This document shows, piece after piece, positions 37,846 through 46,361 of a DNA stretch of 64,000 nucleotides. This stretch comes from Faecalibacter macacae (GTDB lineage Bacteria > Bacteroidota > Bacteroidia > Flavobacteriales > Weeksellaceae): the NCBI RefSeq assembly GCF_003687725.1, contig NZ_RDOJ01000001.1, positions 129,196 to 193,195 on the forward strand, read 5' to 3'. The position numbers were made by a program, and so were the translations under genes. The notes under the pieces are model-generated. The model had not been told where the DNA came from. It ran no database searches and saw only the letters and a list, made by a program, of their open reading frames with translations. Each line of letters begins with the position of its first letter. Position 1 is the first letter of the stretch.

Positions 37846-38520
37846 ATGATTAAAGCAACAAATATTGTAAAAAAATACGGCGAACTTGAGGTGTTGAAAA
37901 ATGTTTCATTAGAAATTGCTGAACGTGAAGTAGTATCCATAGTTGGTGCTTCTGGTGCAGGAAAAACAACATTGCTTCAAATTTTAGGGACTTTAGAGAA
38001 GAGTTCTGAACCGAATAAATATGATACCGAAATTTTAATAAATGGTCAAGATATAACAAAATTATCGGACAAAAATTTATCAAGATTTAGAAACGAAAAT
38101 ATTGGATTTATTTTTCAGTTTCATCAATTATTGCCTGAATTTACAGCGTTAGAAAATATTTGTATTCCTGCTTTTATACGTAAAACTAATAAAGCTGAAG
38201 CTGAAAAAAGAGCAAAAGAATTGATGGATTATTTAGGTGTGTCACATCGTATGAATCATAAACCAACTCAACTTTCTGGTGGAGAGCAACAACGTATTGC
38301 GGTAGCTAGAGCTTTAATAAATCAGCCAAAAGTTGTTTTTGCGGATGAACCTTCAGGTAATTTAGATTCTAAGAATGCGGAAGAACTTCATGATCTATTT
38401 TTTAACCTTAGAAAAGAGTTTGGTCAGACTTTTGTTATAGTAACTCATAATGAGGAATTAGCGTCTCTAACTGATCGTAAGTTAGTTATGCATGACGGGA
38501 AGTTTCAGGAAGAATTTTAA
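37846..38520 (+). CDS. LolD-like ABC transporter ATPase
   Basis: 224 residues: Walker [11 protein letters not shown]-loop [16 protein letters not shown], signature QLSGGEQQR, Walker [14 protein letters not shown]-loop VTHN. The [10 protein letters not shown] and DEPSGNLD blocks are those of LolD, which powers lipoprotein release from the inner membrane, although the wider MacB/LolD group shares them. The permease partner (LolC/E) is not adjacent. Confidence 0.88.
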   Translation: MIKATNIVKKYGELEVLKNVSLEIAEREVVSIVGASGAGKTTLLQILGTLEKSSEPNKYDTEILINGQDITKLSDKNLSRFRNENIGFIFQFHQLLPEFTALENICIPAFIRKTNKAEAEKRAKELMDYLGVSHRMNHKPTQLSGGEQQRIAVARALINQPKVVFADEPSGNLDSKNAEELHDLFFNLRKEFGQTFVIVTHNEELASLTDRKLVMHDGKFQEEF

Positions 38521-38526
38521 TAGAAT

Positions 38527-39291
38527 ATGAATTTTAACGAACTAAAAGGTTTTTTAGACGAAAAAGTTAATCAATACAATACGTTAGATTTTATAGAAAC
38601 TGATCCTGTTCAAATTCCGCATAGATATCAACAAAAAGAAGATATTGAAATTGCAGGTTTCTTAGCAGCAACTATTGCTTGGGGGAATCGAAAAATGATT
38701 ATCAACAATGCAAACAAAATGATGAATATTATGGGGAATTCTCCATATGATTTTGTAATGAGTTTCACTGAAGATGATTTAAACAAAGCTGATGGATTTG
38801 TACATAGAACTTTTAATGCAGAAGATTTTAAGTATTTTATTCGCAGTTTAAAACACATTTACACTACCTATAATGGTTTAGAGAACGTTTTTTCAGAGAA
38901 TCAAACTACAGATTCTATGCAGGAAGCCATTTCTAAATTTAAAACTGTTTTTTTTGAAGTTGATCCTTTGGATAGAGCAAAGAAACATATTTCTGATCCA
39001 CTAAATAATTCTGCTGCAAAGCGTATTAATATGTGGTTACGTTGGATGGTTCGTAATGATGCTAATGGTGTTGATTTAGGAATTTGGAAATCGATTCCAA
39101 CTTCTAAATTATCTTGTCCTTTGGATGTGCATTCAGGCAATGTCGCAAGGAAATTAGGAATTTTGACAAGGAAACAAAATGATGCGAAAGCATTAAAAGA
39201 ATTAGATACAAAATTAAGAGAAATGGATTCAAATGATCCAGTAAAATATGATTTTGCCTTATTTGGTTTAGGGGTTTTTGAGGGGTTTTAG
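38527..39291 (+). CDS. TIGR02757 family protein of unknown function
   Basis: 254 residues, recognised by HRYQQKEDIEIAGFLAATIAWGNR and the late KLSCPLDVHSGNVARKLG block. The family is conserved in Bacteroidetes and some spirochaetes. It starts 6 bases after the lolD-like gene, so they are likely co-transcribed. No catalytic motif can be assigned with confidence, though the conserved Asp/His/Arg residues suggest an enzyme or nucleic-acid binder. Confidence 0.87.
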   Translation: MNFNELKGFLDEKVNQYNTLDFIETDPVQIPHRYQQKEDIEIAGFLAATIAWGNRKMIINNANKMMNIMGNSPYDFVMSFTEDDLNKADGFVHRTFNAEDFKYFIRSLKHIYTTYNGLENVFSENQTTDSMQEAISKFKTVFFEVDPLDRAKKHISDPLNNSAAKRINMWLRWMVRNDANGVDLGIWKSIPTSKLSCPLDVHSGNVARKLGILTRKQNDAKALKELDTKLREMDSNDPVKYDFALFGLGVFEGF

Positions 39292-39331
39292 AATGGATTT
39301 GTAAGTGTTTAATAAAAAGAATTAGTCGGAT

Positions 39332-39910
39332 ATGTTTAAAGTACTGATTGGAGAAAAATTTAAAGATTTAGTTTTAGAAGAAGGGCTTAAGTTTACGTAT
39401 GCAATATCTAATTATGGTAGATTAGTAAGGTATACTAATGTGATTGAAGATGGAGCAGAGTTAAAAGGGTCTTTAATTAATGGTTATAAAGTTTTTCGAT
39501 ATAAAATATCTGAGAAGGGTAAAGTAAAAAATTATTCGAAAATGTTTTCTCGTATGGTTGCAGAAAATTTTTTAGAGCAGCCAACAGAAGAACAGAAATA
39601 TTTATTACATAAAGATTACACTAAGGATAACTGTCAAGCTAAAAATTTATTTTGGGCAACGACAGAAGAGTTTAGAACACATTTTATGGGAAGTCCGTTA
39701 TATAAAGAAGGAGTTAAGAAATCGCAAGAGACTCGAAAAAAAATGGATGGAAATAAATTAACTACAACTCAAGTTATTCGAATTAAGAAAATGATTTCTG
39801 ATCCTAATAGAAAAACAAGATTAAAATTGATAGCAAAGCAATTTGGAATTAGTGAAATGCAATTGTATCGAATTAAATCTGGTGAAAATTGGGGACATAT
39901 TAAGATATAA
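39332..39910 (+). CDS. NUMOD4-like protein with degenerate HNH part and a C-terminal helix-turn-helix
   Basis: 192 residues. The N-terminal half resembles NUMOD4 (FKDLV..., AISNYGRLV), the middle has HKDYTKDNCQAKNLFW, which looks like the His-Asp-x-Asn-x-Asn-Leu-W of HNH_3 homing endonucleases, and the C-terminus (about 143-190: QVIRIKKMI, IAKQFGISEMQLYRIKSG) resembles a helix-turn-helix. These domains usually occur in intron-encoded endonucleases or phage, but here the gene is free-standing among core genes with no intron visible. Role unknown. Confidence 0.7.
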   Translation: MFKVLIGEKFKDLVLEEGLKFTYAISNYGRLVRYTNVIEDGAELKGSLINGYKVFRYKISEKGKVKNYSKMFSRMVAENFLEQPTEEQKYLLHKDYTKDNCQAKNLFWATTEEFRTHFMGSPLYKEGVKKSQETRKKMDGNKLTTTQVIRIKKMISDPNRKTRLKLIAKQFGISEMQLYRIKSGENWGHIKI

Positions 39911-40005
39911 AAAATAAGAAATATAAACGTCGATACTTAAAAGTGTTGATGTTTTTTTGTTGGTATAAATTGTTATTAATTATATTTTTACCAAAAGTAA
40001 TTTTT

Positions 40006-40659
40006 ATGAAAGAGTTAAACGGAATTCAATATATAGAAAGAAAACCAGTTGTAGAAACTGAAAATCCACAGTTATTTTTACTGATTCATGGTTATGGAAG
40101 TAACGAACAAGATTTGTTTAGTTTTACCCCTGATTTACCTGAAACAGCACATGTGGTTTCGGTTCGTGCTCGTTATGATATTCAGTTCGGAGGATTTGCT
40201 TGGTATGATATCAGTTTTGAGAATAACGAAAAATACATGGATATAGATCAAGCTATTGAATCAAGAGAATGTTTAGTTAGTTTTATTGATGCAATTGTAG
40301 CTCAAGAAAACTTAGATGCGAAAAATGTTTTTATTGCAGGTTTTAGCCAAGGTGCCATATTAAGTTATTCAATCGCGTTAAATTATCCAGAAAAGGTTAA
40401 AAATGTAATGATTTTAAGTGGATATCCAGAATATAAAATTATTGGAGACTTTGATCAATCAAAAGATTTTTCACACTTAAACTTTTTTGTATCTCATGGA
40501 ACAGAAGATGTAATCTTGCCAATTGAAGCAGGTAGATTAGGAGAAGGTTTATTAAACCAATTAAATATTAAAAACGAATATCACGAATACAGAAGTGGTC
40601 ACGGAATTGATCGTCAAAATTATTTTGATTTGATGGATTTTATTAAGAAAGCACTATAA
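40006..40659 (+). CDS. Alpha/beta-hydrolase (phospholipase/carboxylesterase family)
   Basis: 217 residues from the ATG at 40006; the longer frame (39943) adds a hydrophobic stretch unlikely to be translated. Nucleophile elbow GFSQGA, oxyanion region LLIHGYGSNEQDLF, Asp in HGTEDVILP and His in YRSGHGID complete a Ser-Asp-His triad. Probably a cytosolic esterase; physiological substrate unknown. A bidirectional terminator follows directly. Confidence 0.88.
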   Translation: MKELNGIQYIERKPVVETENPQLFLLIHGYGSNEQDLFSFTPDLPETAHVVSVRARYDIQFGGFAWYDISFENNEKYMDIDQAIESRECLVSFIDAIVAQENLDAKNVFIAGFSQGAILSYSIALNYPEKVKNVMILSGYPEYKIIGDFDQSKDFSHLNFFVSHGTEDVILPIEAGRLGEGLLNQLNIKNEYHEYRSGHGIDRQNYFDLMDFIKKAL

Positions 40660-40690
40660 AAAAGAGAAGCTAATTTTAGCTTCTCTTTTT
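40659..40690. terminator. Bidirectional terminator between the esterase and the Smr gene
   Basis: The arms 40659-40672 and 40677-40690 pair perfectly over 14 bases with a 4-base loop. A run on the left and T run on the right let it serve both the plus-strand esterase and the minus-strand gene ending at 40693. Confidence 0.88.
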
Positions 40691-40692
40691 TA

Positions 40693-41208
40693 TTATAAAT
40701 ATTTTACTTCAATTGCATCTCCATGATATTCTTTTAAAGAAGCATCGTAGAATTCTATGTTTGTATAACGATAAAGAAGGTTTGTTAATTCTTTTTTCAA
40801 AATACCTTTCCCAAATCCATGAATTAAAATTAATCTGATTTGACTCTCTAACATAGCTCGCTCAATTTCGTTAAGAGCAACATCTAATTGTATTTGTAAA
40901 ATTTCAGAAGTATTTAAGTCTTTCCAGTTATCAACAAGATTCTCGATGTGTAAATCTACTTCTCTTGTAACATAAGGATGGCGATGAGATTTCCTGAAAG
41001 TTTTAAACACAGTTTTGGTAACCTCCTTGATTTCGATATCCTTGTAATCATCATAATCTATGTCAATATCTTTAATTAAATCAGATTGATGATATTCATA
41101 TTCAAAACCAAATTCATCATCAAAGTAAACAAAATCACCTTTTGTTTTTGTAATTACTCCTGAGATATTATCATCTAAAACTTTTACTTTTTGACCAATT
41201 TTGAACAT
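40693..41208 (-). CDS. Smr-domain protein (MutS2-like C-terminal nuclease domain)
   Basis: 171 residues. The N-terminal ~60 residues form a small KOW/SH3-like beta domain (VKVLDDNISGVI...). The Smr domain follows from about 80, with VDLHIENL and LILIHGFGKGILKKEL, the two signature motifs. Smr domains cut or bind branched nucleic acids or act on stalled ribosomes. Stand-alone gene. Confidence 0.87.
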   Translation of the reverse strand: MFKIGQKVKVLDDNISGVITKTKGDFVYFDDEFGFEYEYHQSDLIKDIDIDYDDYKDIEIKEVTKTVFKTFRKSHRHPYVTREVDLHIENLVDNWKDLNTSEILQIQLDVALNEIERAMLESQIRLILIHGFGKGILKKELTNLLYRYTNIEFYDASLKEYHGDAIEVKYL

Positions 41209-41293
41209 GTTGTAAAATTAGTGAAAAATAAAGAGTACCTTATTAATAGTTTAAAGGATTTCAATAATTTATGATATTTATATAAATTAATAT

Positions 41294-41301
41294 TATTTTT
41301 G
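41294..41301 (+). promoter_or_regulatory. Candidate -7 box for locus 2
   Basis: TATTTTTG matches TAnnTTTG, 24 bases before the UbiA-like ATG at 41326. No TTG at -33 spacing. A CTAAAC-type leader follows (41309-41325). Confidence 0.5.
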
Positions 41302-41325
41302 ATTTTTAAAACCTAAACTAACTAA

Positions 41326-42192
41326 ATGAAATATTACTTAAAACTTATGCGTGTAAATCAATGGGTTAAAAACCTTTTTGTGTTTATACCATTATTCTTT
41401 TCTGGAAATTTTTTCAATATAGATTTAATGATTCAATCTTTCTTTGGATTTATTTTATTTTCTTTTGTAGCGAGTAGTATATATATTGTAAATGACTATG
41501 TAGATATTGAAAAGGATAAAAAACATCCTGAAAAGAAGAATCGTCCTTTAGCAGCTGGAACCGTTTCTAAAACGAATGCAATTTTTTTATTCATATTTTT
41601 AGTATTAGCGTCCTTAATAGGTAGTATAATTTTAGGGAATTACAAAGTAGGTGTAATATTATTAGCTTATTTTGTGTTAAATATAGCCTACTCATTTAAG
41701 TTAAAACAAATTGCAATATTAGATGTAATGATTATTGCGACAGGTTTTTTAATGAGAGTTTTTGTTGGAGGCTATATAGCAGGAATATTAATTTCAGATT
41801 GGACAATTCTATTAACATTCACTGCTGCGCTAATTTTAGCATTAGGTAAGCGAAGGGGCGAATTGATTAATTCTGAATTAACTGGGACAACAAGAAAATC
41901 TTTAGATGGTTATAACGAGCCATTCGTTAATGCTGCTTTAGTTATAGCGTGCACTGTAACAATTGTAAGTTATTTAATGTTTACATTGTCAGATGAGGTT
42001 CAGTCTAAATTTCATCACTACATAATCTATACATTTGTATTTGTGTTTGCTGGTATTCTTAGGTATTTGCAGCAAACATTTGTGTTTCAAAAAACCGAAT
42101 CTCCAACAAAATTAATTTTTAAAGACGTTTTCCTACAGTTGCTAATTGTAGTTTGGGGAATCACTTTTTTCCTGTTAATTTATTTTAAATAA
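41326..42192 (+). CDS. UbiA-type polyprenyl-phosphate phosphoribosyltransferase (DPPR synthase-like)
   Basis: 288 residues, about eight to nine membrane helices. The first Asp-rich motif is NDYVDIEKD (Asn56, Asp57, Asp60, Asp64) followed by HPEKKNRPLA, as in Rv3806c-type decaprenyl-phosphate phosphoribosyltransferases, which move 5-phosphoribose from PRPP to a polyprenyl phosphate. The following genes encode the other steps of the same pathway (DprE1-, DprE2-like and phosphatase), which makes this assignment much stronger than the family alone. It shares one base with the next gene's start. Confidence 0.88.
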   Translation: MKYYLKLMRVNQWVKNLFVFIPLFFSGNFFNIDLMIQSFFGFILFSFVASSIYIVNDYVDIEKDKKHPEKKNRPLAAGTVSKTNAIFLFIFLVLASLIGSIILGNYKVGVILLAYFVLNIAYSFKLKQIAILDVMIIATGFLMRVFVGGYIAGILISDWTILLTFTAALILALGKRRGELINSELTGTTRKSLDGYNEPFVNAALVIACTVTIVSYLMFTLSDEVQSKFHHYIIYTFVFVFAGILRYLQQTFVFQKTESPTKLIFKDVFLQLLIVVWGITFFLLIYFK

Positions 42193-43514
42193 TGAGAATA
42201 AATAAATCTAAAAACATAGCAAATTGGGGTTTATATCCTACGATAAAAACTACAGAATATGAACCACAATCTATTGAAGAATTTAAAGAAGTAATTGAGT
42301 CTACAAATAAAATTGTAGCTAGAGGAAATGGAAGATGTTATGGAGACGCTTCATTACAAAATGATGTGATTTCGACTCAGAAATGGAATAAATTTATTGA
42401 ATTTGATAGAGAAATTGGTTTTATAGAAGTTGAATCCGGTGTATTATTATCTGATATTTTAGAAGTTTCAGTACCAGCTGGTTTTTTTATTTCAGTAACG
42501 CCAGGTACAAAGTTTATTACAGTTGGAGGAGCAATAGCTTCAGATGTTCATGGAAAAAATCACCATGTTCATGGCTGTTTTTCTGAACATTTAATTTACT
42601 TCGATTTGATGATAGAATCTGGAGAAATAGTAAGATGTTCAAGAAATGAAAATCAAGATTTATTCTGGGCTACTATTGGAGGAATGGGATTAACAGGAGT
42701 TATTCTTTCTGCTCGTTTTTTAATGACCAAAATAGAAACTGCTTATATAAAGAATGAAGCTATCCAAGCAAATAACTTAGATGAAATTTTTAAATTATTT
42801 GAAGAATCAGAATCTTGGACTTATACAGTTGCTTGGTTGGATTGCTTACAAAAAGGAGAAGCTTTAGGGAAATCAATAATGTTACGTGGAGAACATGCAA
42901 CATTAGCTGAAGTATCTGATAAAATAAGGGAAAAGCCATTAGAAATAAAGAAAAAACCTAAATTAAATATTCCATTTTTCTTTCCAGATTTCGCTTTGAA
43001 TCCCTGGTCAATTAAGATTTTTAATTGGTTATATTTTAATAAACAGATAAAGAAACACGTTAAGAATTTTGTGGATTATGATCAGTTCTTTTATCCTTTA
43101 GATATGGTTCATAATTGGAACCGAATTTATGGAAAAAACGGATTTATTCAATATCAATTCGTAATTCCGAAAGAAAACGGTTTAGAAGGTATGCGTGAAA
43201 TTTTAAAAGCAATAGCAGAAAGTGGAAATGGCTCTTTCTTAGTTGTTCTAAAATTATTTGGAGAAGGAAATCCAAAAGCTTACAACTCATTCCCTCAACC
43301 TGGTTATACCTTAGCTTTAGATTTTAAAGTGAATAAGAATCTTAAAAAGTTAATACAACAATTAGATGAAATTGTAGAAAGGAACGGTGGTAGAATTTAC
43401 CGAACTAAAGACGCGATGTCTAATCCAATTTTAACAGATTATTTAAAAAATGTTGATTCAGATAAATTTGAATCTTTACAAAACGAACGCATAAATCGAT
43501 TTAAAAAACAATGA
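42192..43514 (+). CDS. DprE1-like FAD oxidoreductase (decaprenylphosphoryl-ribose 2-oxidase)
   Basis: 440 residues: PP-loop FAD-binding domain with ARGNGRCYGDAS, and VGGAIASDVHGKNHH whose His120 corresponds to the flavin-bearing His of DprE1. The substrate-binding Lys396 (RTKDAM) is conserved. Residue 375 in PGYTLALDF, equivalent to the reactive Cys387 of Mycobacterium DprE1, is Ala. The enzyme oxidises the 2'-OH of polyprenylphosphoryl-ribose. It overlaps the next gene by 4 bases. Start shares a base with the previous stop. Confidence 0.88.
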   Translation: MRINKSKNIANWGLYPTIKTTEYEPQSIEEFKEVIESTNKIVARGNGRCYGDASLQNDVISTQKWNKFIEFDREIGFIEVESGVLLSDILEVSVPAGFFISVTPGTKFITVGGAIASDVHGKNHHVHGCFSEHLIYFDLMIESGEIVRCSRNENQDLFWATIGGMGLTGVILSARFLMTKIETAYIKNEAIQANNLDEIFKLFEESESWTYTVAWLDCLQKGEALGKSIMLRGEHATLAEVSDKIREKPLEIKKKPKLNIPFFFPDFALNPWSIKIFNWLYFNKQIKKHVKNFVDYDQFFYPLDMVHNWNRIYGKNGFIQYQFVIPKENGLEGMREILKAIAESGNGSFLVVLKLFGEGNPKAYNSFPQPGYTLALDFKVNKNLKKLIQQLDEIVERNGGRIYRTKDAMSNPILTDYLKNVDSDKFESLQNERINRFKKQ

Positions 43515-44236
43515 TTGTATTAGGTAGTAATTCTGATATCTCTTTAGCTTTTATAGAAAAAGTATTAAAAGAAGGACAACGTTTTCCTAAAGTGTATTTG
43601 TTTACTTCAAACGTTGATAAAACGTTGAAATTAGCAAATCATATTGAAGCGAAATTTGATCAAAAATGTGAAATTATTGAATTTGATTTGACGAAAAAGA
43701 ATAATTATCAAATGATAGAGCATATTGATTCTGATTTGGTATTCTGTGCATCTGGATTTTTAGGTAAAAATACTGAAGAAGGATTATTTGATATTGAAAA
43801 TACAATGAAAATTGTAGAAATCAATTATTCTAAATTAATCTTTTTGATCAATTTCTTTGCGAAGAAAATGGAAGCGAAGGGAAAAGGAACTATCATCGCT
43901 TTAAGTTCTGTTGCTGGAGAGAGAGGTCGTCAATCAAATTTCATTTACGGGTCGGCGAAAGCAGGTTTTACAACTTATTTGTCAGGACTTAGAAATTATT
44001 TGTACCATAAAAATGTTCATGTCATGACGGTAATTCCAGGTTTTATGGATACACAAATGACCGCTGAAATAGAAACTCCAAAACCATTAACTGCTCAACC
44101 AGCACAAGCTGCAGACATCATTTACAAAGCATACAAAAAGAAAAGAAATGTGGTTTATGTAACCTTTGTTTGGTGGGGAATTATGATGATTATAAGAAAT
44201 ATACCTGAGTTTATTTTCAAAAAACTTAAAATGTAA
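43511..44236 (+). CDS. DprE2-like short-chain dehydrogenase
   Basis: 241 residues. Nucleotide-binding LGSNSDIS at 4-11 (SDR G-rich turn in a reduced form typical of DprE2), catalytic Ser132/133 in LSSVAGERGR, and Tyr146-x3-Lys150 in YGSAKAG. Expected reaction: reduce the 2-keto intermediate to polyprenylphosphoryl-arabinose. A C-terminal hydrophobic helix (about 212-230) may bring it to the membrane. Order and overlaps match the DprE1 gene upstream. Confidence 0.87.
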   Translation: MIVLGSNSDISLAFIEKVLKEGQRFPKVYLFTSNVDKTLKLANHIEAKFDQKCEIIEFDLTKKNNYQMIEHIDSDLVFCASGFLGKNTEEGLFDIENTMKIVEINYSKLIFLINFFAKKMEAKGKGTIIALSSVAGERGRQSNFIYGSAKAGFTTYLSGLRNYLYHKNVHVMTVIPGFMDTQMTAEIETPKPLTAQPAQAADIIYKAYKKKRNVVYVTFVWWGIMMIIRNIPEFIFKKLKM

Positions 44237-44826
44237 TGAATCGTAATTTATATCTTTTTGATTTTGATGGAACTTTAACAAACAAAGATTCACTTTTTGA
44301 TTTTTTAAAGTTTAGTTTTCCTTTAGAGTACAAGAAAAATTTCATTTTATTTATTCCACTTTTTATCATCTCAAAATTGAAAATAATAGATCCAGGAAAT
44401 GTAAAAGAAAAGTTTATTAGTAGTTTTTTAAAGGGGAAATCTTATGTTGAGATAAATCAATTGGCTCAGAATTATTTTACTGAAAATTATCCGTCTTTGA
44501 TACATATAGAAGCTGATAAGTATATTAAATCTGTAAGTAATTACAACGATAAATTTATCGTTTCTGCATCGTTAGATATTTGGTTGAAGCCATTCGCGGA
44601 TTATTACGGAATGGGATTAATTAGTACTAAGGCTGAATTTGACGATCAAGGTTTTTTTACAGGTAAATTTGCTTCTGTAAATTGCAATAATCAGGAGAAA
44701 AAAAATAGAATCGAAAAAGAAATTGATTTAACATTATACGATGAGGTTATTGCATTTGGTGATACTTCTGGAGATAAGGCGATGTTTGAAATTGCTACTA
44801 AAAGTTTTTTCAAACATTTTAATTGA
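44236..44826 (+). CDS. HAD-superfamily (subclass IB) phosphatase, likely polyprenylphosphoryl-phosphoribose phosphatase
   Basis: 196 residues with DFDGTLTNKDS (Asp9 and Asp11), SASLDIWLK as motif II, and AFGDTSGDKAM as motif IV. The subclass fits small-molecule or lipid phosphatases. In the proposed pathway a phosphatase must remove the 5-phosphate between the UbiA and DprE1 steps; mycobacteria use a different family (PAP2-like), so the role is inferred from position. The start overlaps the upstream stop by one base. Confidence 0.8.
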   Translation: MNRNLYLFDFDGTLTNKDSLFDFLKFSFPLEYKKNFILFIPLFIISKLKIIDPGNVKEKFISSFLKGKSYVEINQLAQNYFTENYPSLIHIEADKYIKSVSNYNDKFIVSASLDIWLKPFADYYGMGLISTKAEFDDQGFFTGKFASVNCNNQEKKNRIEKEIDLTLYDEVIAFGDTSGDKAMFEIATKSFFKHFN

Positions 44827-44834
44827 TATATTTG
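44827..44834 (+). promoter_or_regulatory. Candidate internal -7 box before the GT-C gene
   Basis: TATATTTG matches TAnnTTTG directly after the upstream stop codon and 18 bases before the ATG at 44853. The CTAAAC leader follows. No -33 TTG at usual spacing. Confidence 0.5.
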
Positions 44835-44852
44835 TAATACTAAACTTAAACT

Positions 44853-46361
44853 ATGGAAAATTACATTGATAAGAAGAAAATATTTTTTGCTTCTATCATA
44901 ATAATTGCGCTAAAGTCTATTTTCTTTTTTACAAAACATATTCAAGAAGATGCTTTAATATCTTGGCGAGTTGCCCGTAACATTATTGAATATGGAGTCT
45001 ATGGGTATAATGGTGTTGAGAAAATTTCGGCTTCAACCACACATTTATATGTATTTGTAGGCGTAATATTTCAGACTATTTTTGGAGAGGGTAACTTCAT
45101 TTATCCTTTATTAATTTTCAATACAATTTTACTAACAATAGGAATTTATTGGTTAGGTAAGTTATTGCTTAATTCAACTACAAGAATTATTTTATTTATT
45201 TTCTTTGTTAGTTTTTTACCGCCTGCAATAAAAATGTCAATTTTAGGAATGGAATTCGGGATGTTATTCTTTTTCTACATAGCTTTAATGAAATTTGGTT
45301 TTGTTGAAAGAAAAAAATGGGCATTTGTATTATTACCTATATTAATTCTTTGGACAAGAATAGATACTTGTATATTTCTAGGTTTGTTATTTATTTATGA
45401 TGTTATTCAGCAGCGTAAATGGAATACAGCTTTAATGATTGGTGGTATTTTAGCTGTTCTTTCAGTAGTATCATTTAATTGGTTTTATTTTGGAGAGATC
45501 GTTAATAATACGATTACATCTAAAAGAGATAATTACCCAAGTTTAGAATTTCAAGATAGATTAGAAGCAATTAAATTTTTTACACCAAATTACTTCGGTA
45601 TAATAAAATTTCCAACTTCAATTTTTAACTTTTCTACTCCGTTATTTTTTATAGTTTCAGCAATTTCAATGTTGTTTTTATTTAAAAAATGGGGAGAAAA
45701 TAAAAAAAAGGTTTTAGCTTTCTTATTCATTTTTGGATTTATTAAGTCGTTAATTTTTGGATATGCTAATGCTTGGTTTGATTGGTATTTTTGGATTCCT
45801 CAATTAGTATTATTTATACCTATAATTTTAATTGTTTTAGATTCAAATAAATTTAAAACATATTCTCTCGTTTACTTTATTTTAATATTTATTCCATTTA
45901 CAGCATATCAAGCTGTACATTCAATTGCTACTGGTCACGGTGAATGGAATCATGCACGTAAAATAGGTTTATATTTAGATTCTATCGAAAAAGATAAAGA
46001 CAAATATATATTCTTAGAACCTGCAGGTTATATTCCGTATTTTTCAAAATTAAAAGTGATTGATTACGTAGGTTTAGTAGATAAAAGATTAACAGAAGAA
46101 AAAATTGTTGAGAATGGTATAGGAATAGGATTCTCTAATTTAATAAATAAGGCTAAACCAGAATATATTTTAGAAGATTTTAAACCGATGTTTAAAGGAG
46201 AATTAGTTGATAAATCAATTTATGAAGATTATGAATTAATTAAAGAATTTAAAATAGCAGATGTAGCTAAATCGGATAATCCTATTTTGGATAAAATATA
46301 TAAATTTAAGCCATCAGGACGAGATTTTTATTTATATAAACGTAAATCTGTTACTGAATAA
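44853..46361 (+). CDS. GT-C glycosyltransferase resembling arabinofuranosyltransferases (AftB-like)
   Basis: 502 residues with about ten membrane helices and a soluble C-terminal domain. The first periplasmic loop carries Glu32-Asp33 in QEDALISWRVARNI, close in pattern to the D-D-A-x-I-S/T-x-R-x-A-R-N motif of mycobacterial AftB-type enzymes, which use decaprenylphosphoryl-arabinose. It follows the four presumed donor genes. An arabinofuranosyl role is inference; another polyprenyl-sugar enzyme is possible. The stop shares a base with the next start. Confidence 0.82.
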   Translation: MENYIDKKKIFFASIIIIALKSIFFFTKHIQEDALISWRVARNIIEYGVYGYNGVEKISASTTHLYVFVGVIFQTIFGEGNFIYPLLIFNTILLTIGIYWLGKLLLNSTTRIILFIFFVSFLPPAIKMSILGMEFGMLFFFYIALMKFGFVERKKWAFVLLPILILWTRIDTCIFLGLLFIYDVIQQRKWNTALMIGGILAVLSVVSFNWFYFGEIVNNTITSKRDNYPSLEFQDRLEAIKFFTPNYFGIIKFPTSIFNFSTPLFFIVSAISMLFLFKKWGENKKKVLAFLFIFGFIKSLIFGYANAWFDWYFWIPQLVLFIPIILIVLDSNKFKTYSLVYFILIFIPFTAYQAVHSIATGHGEWNHARKIGLYLDSIEKDKDKYIFLEPAGYIPYFSKLKVIDYVGLVDKRLTEEKIVENGIGIGFSNLINKAKPEYILEDFKPMFKGELVDKSIYEDYELIKEFKIADVAKSDNPILDKIYKFKPSGRDFYLYKRKSVTE

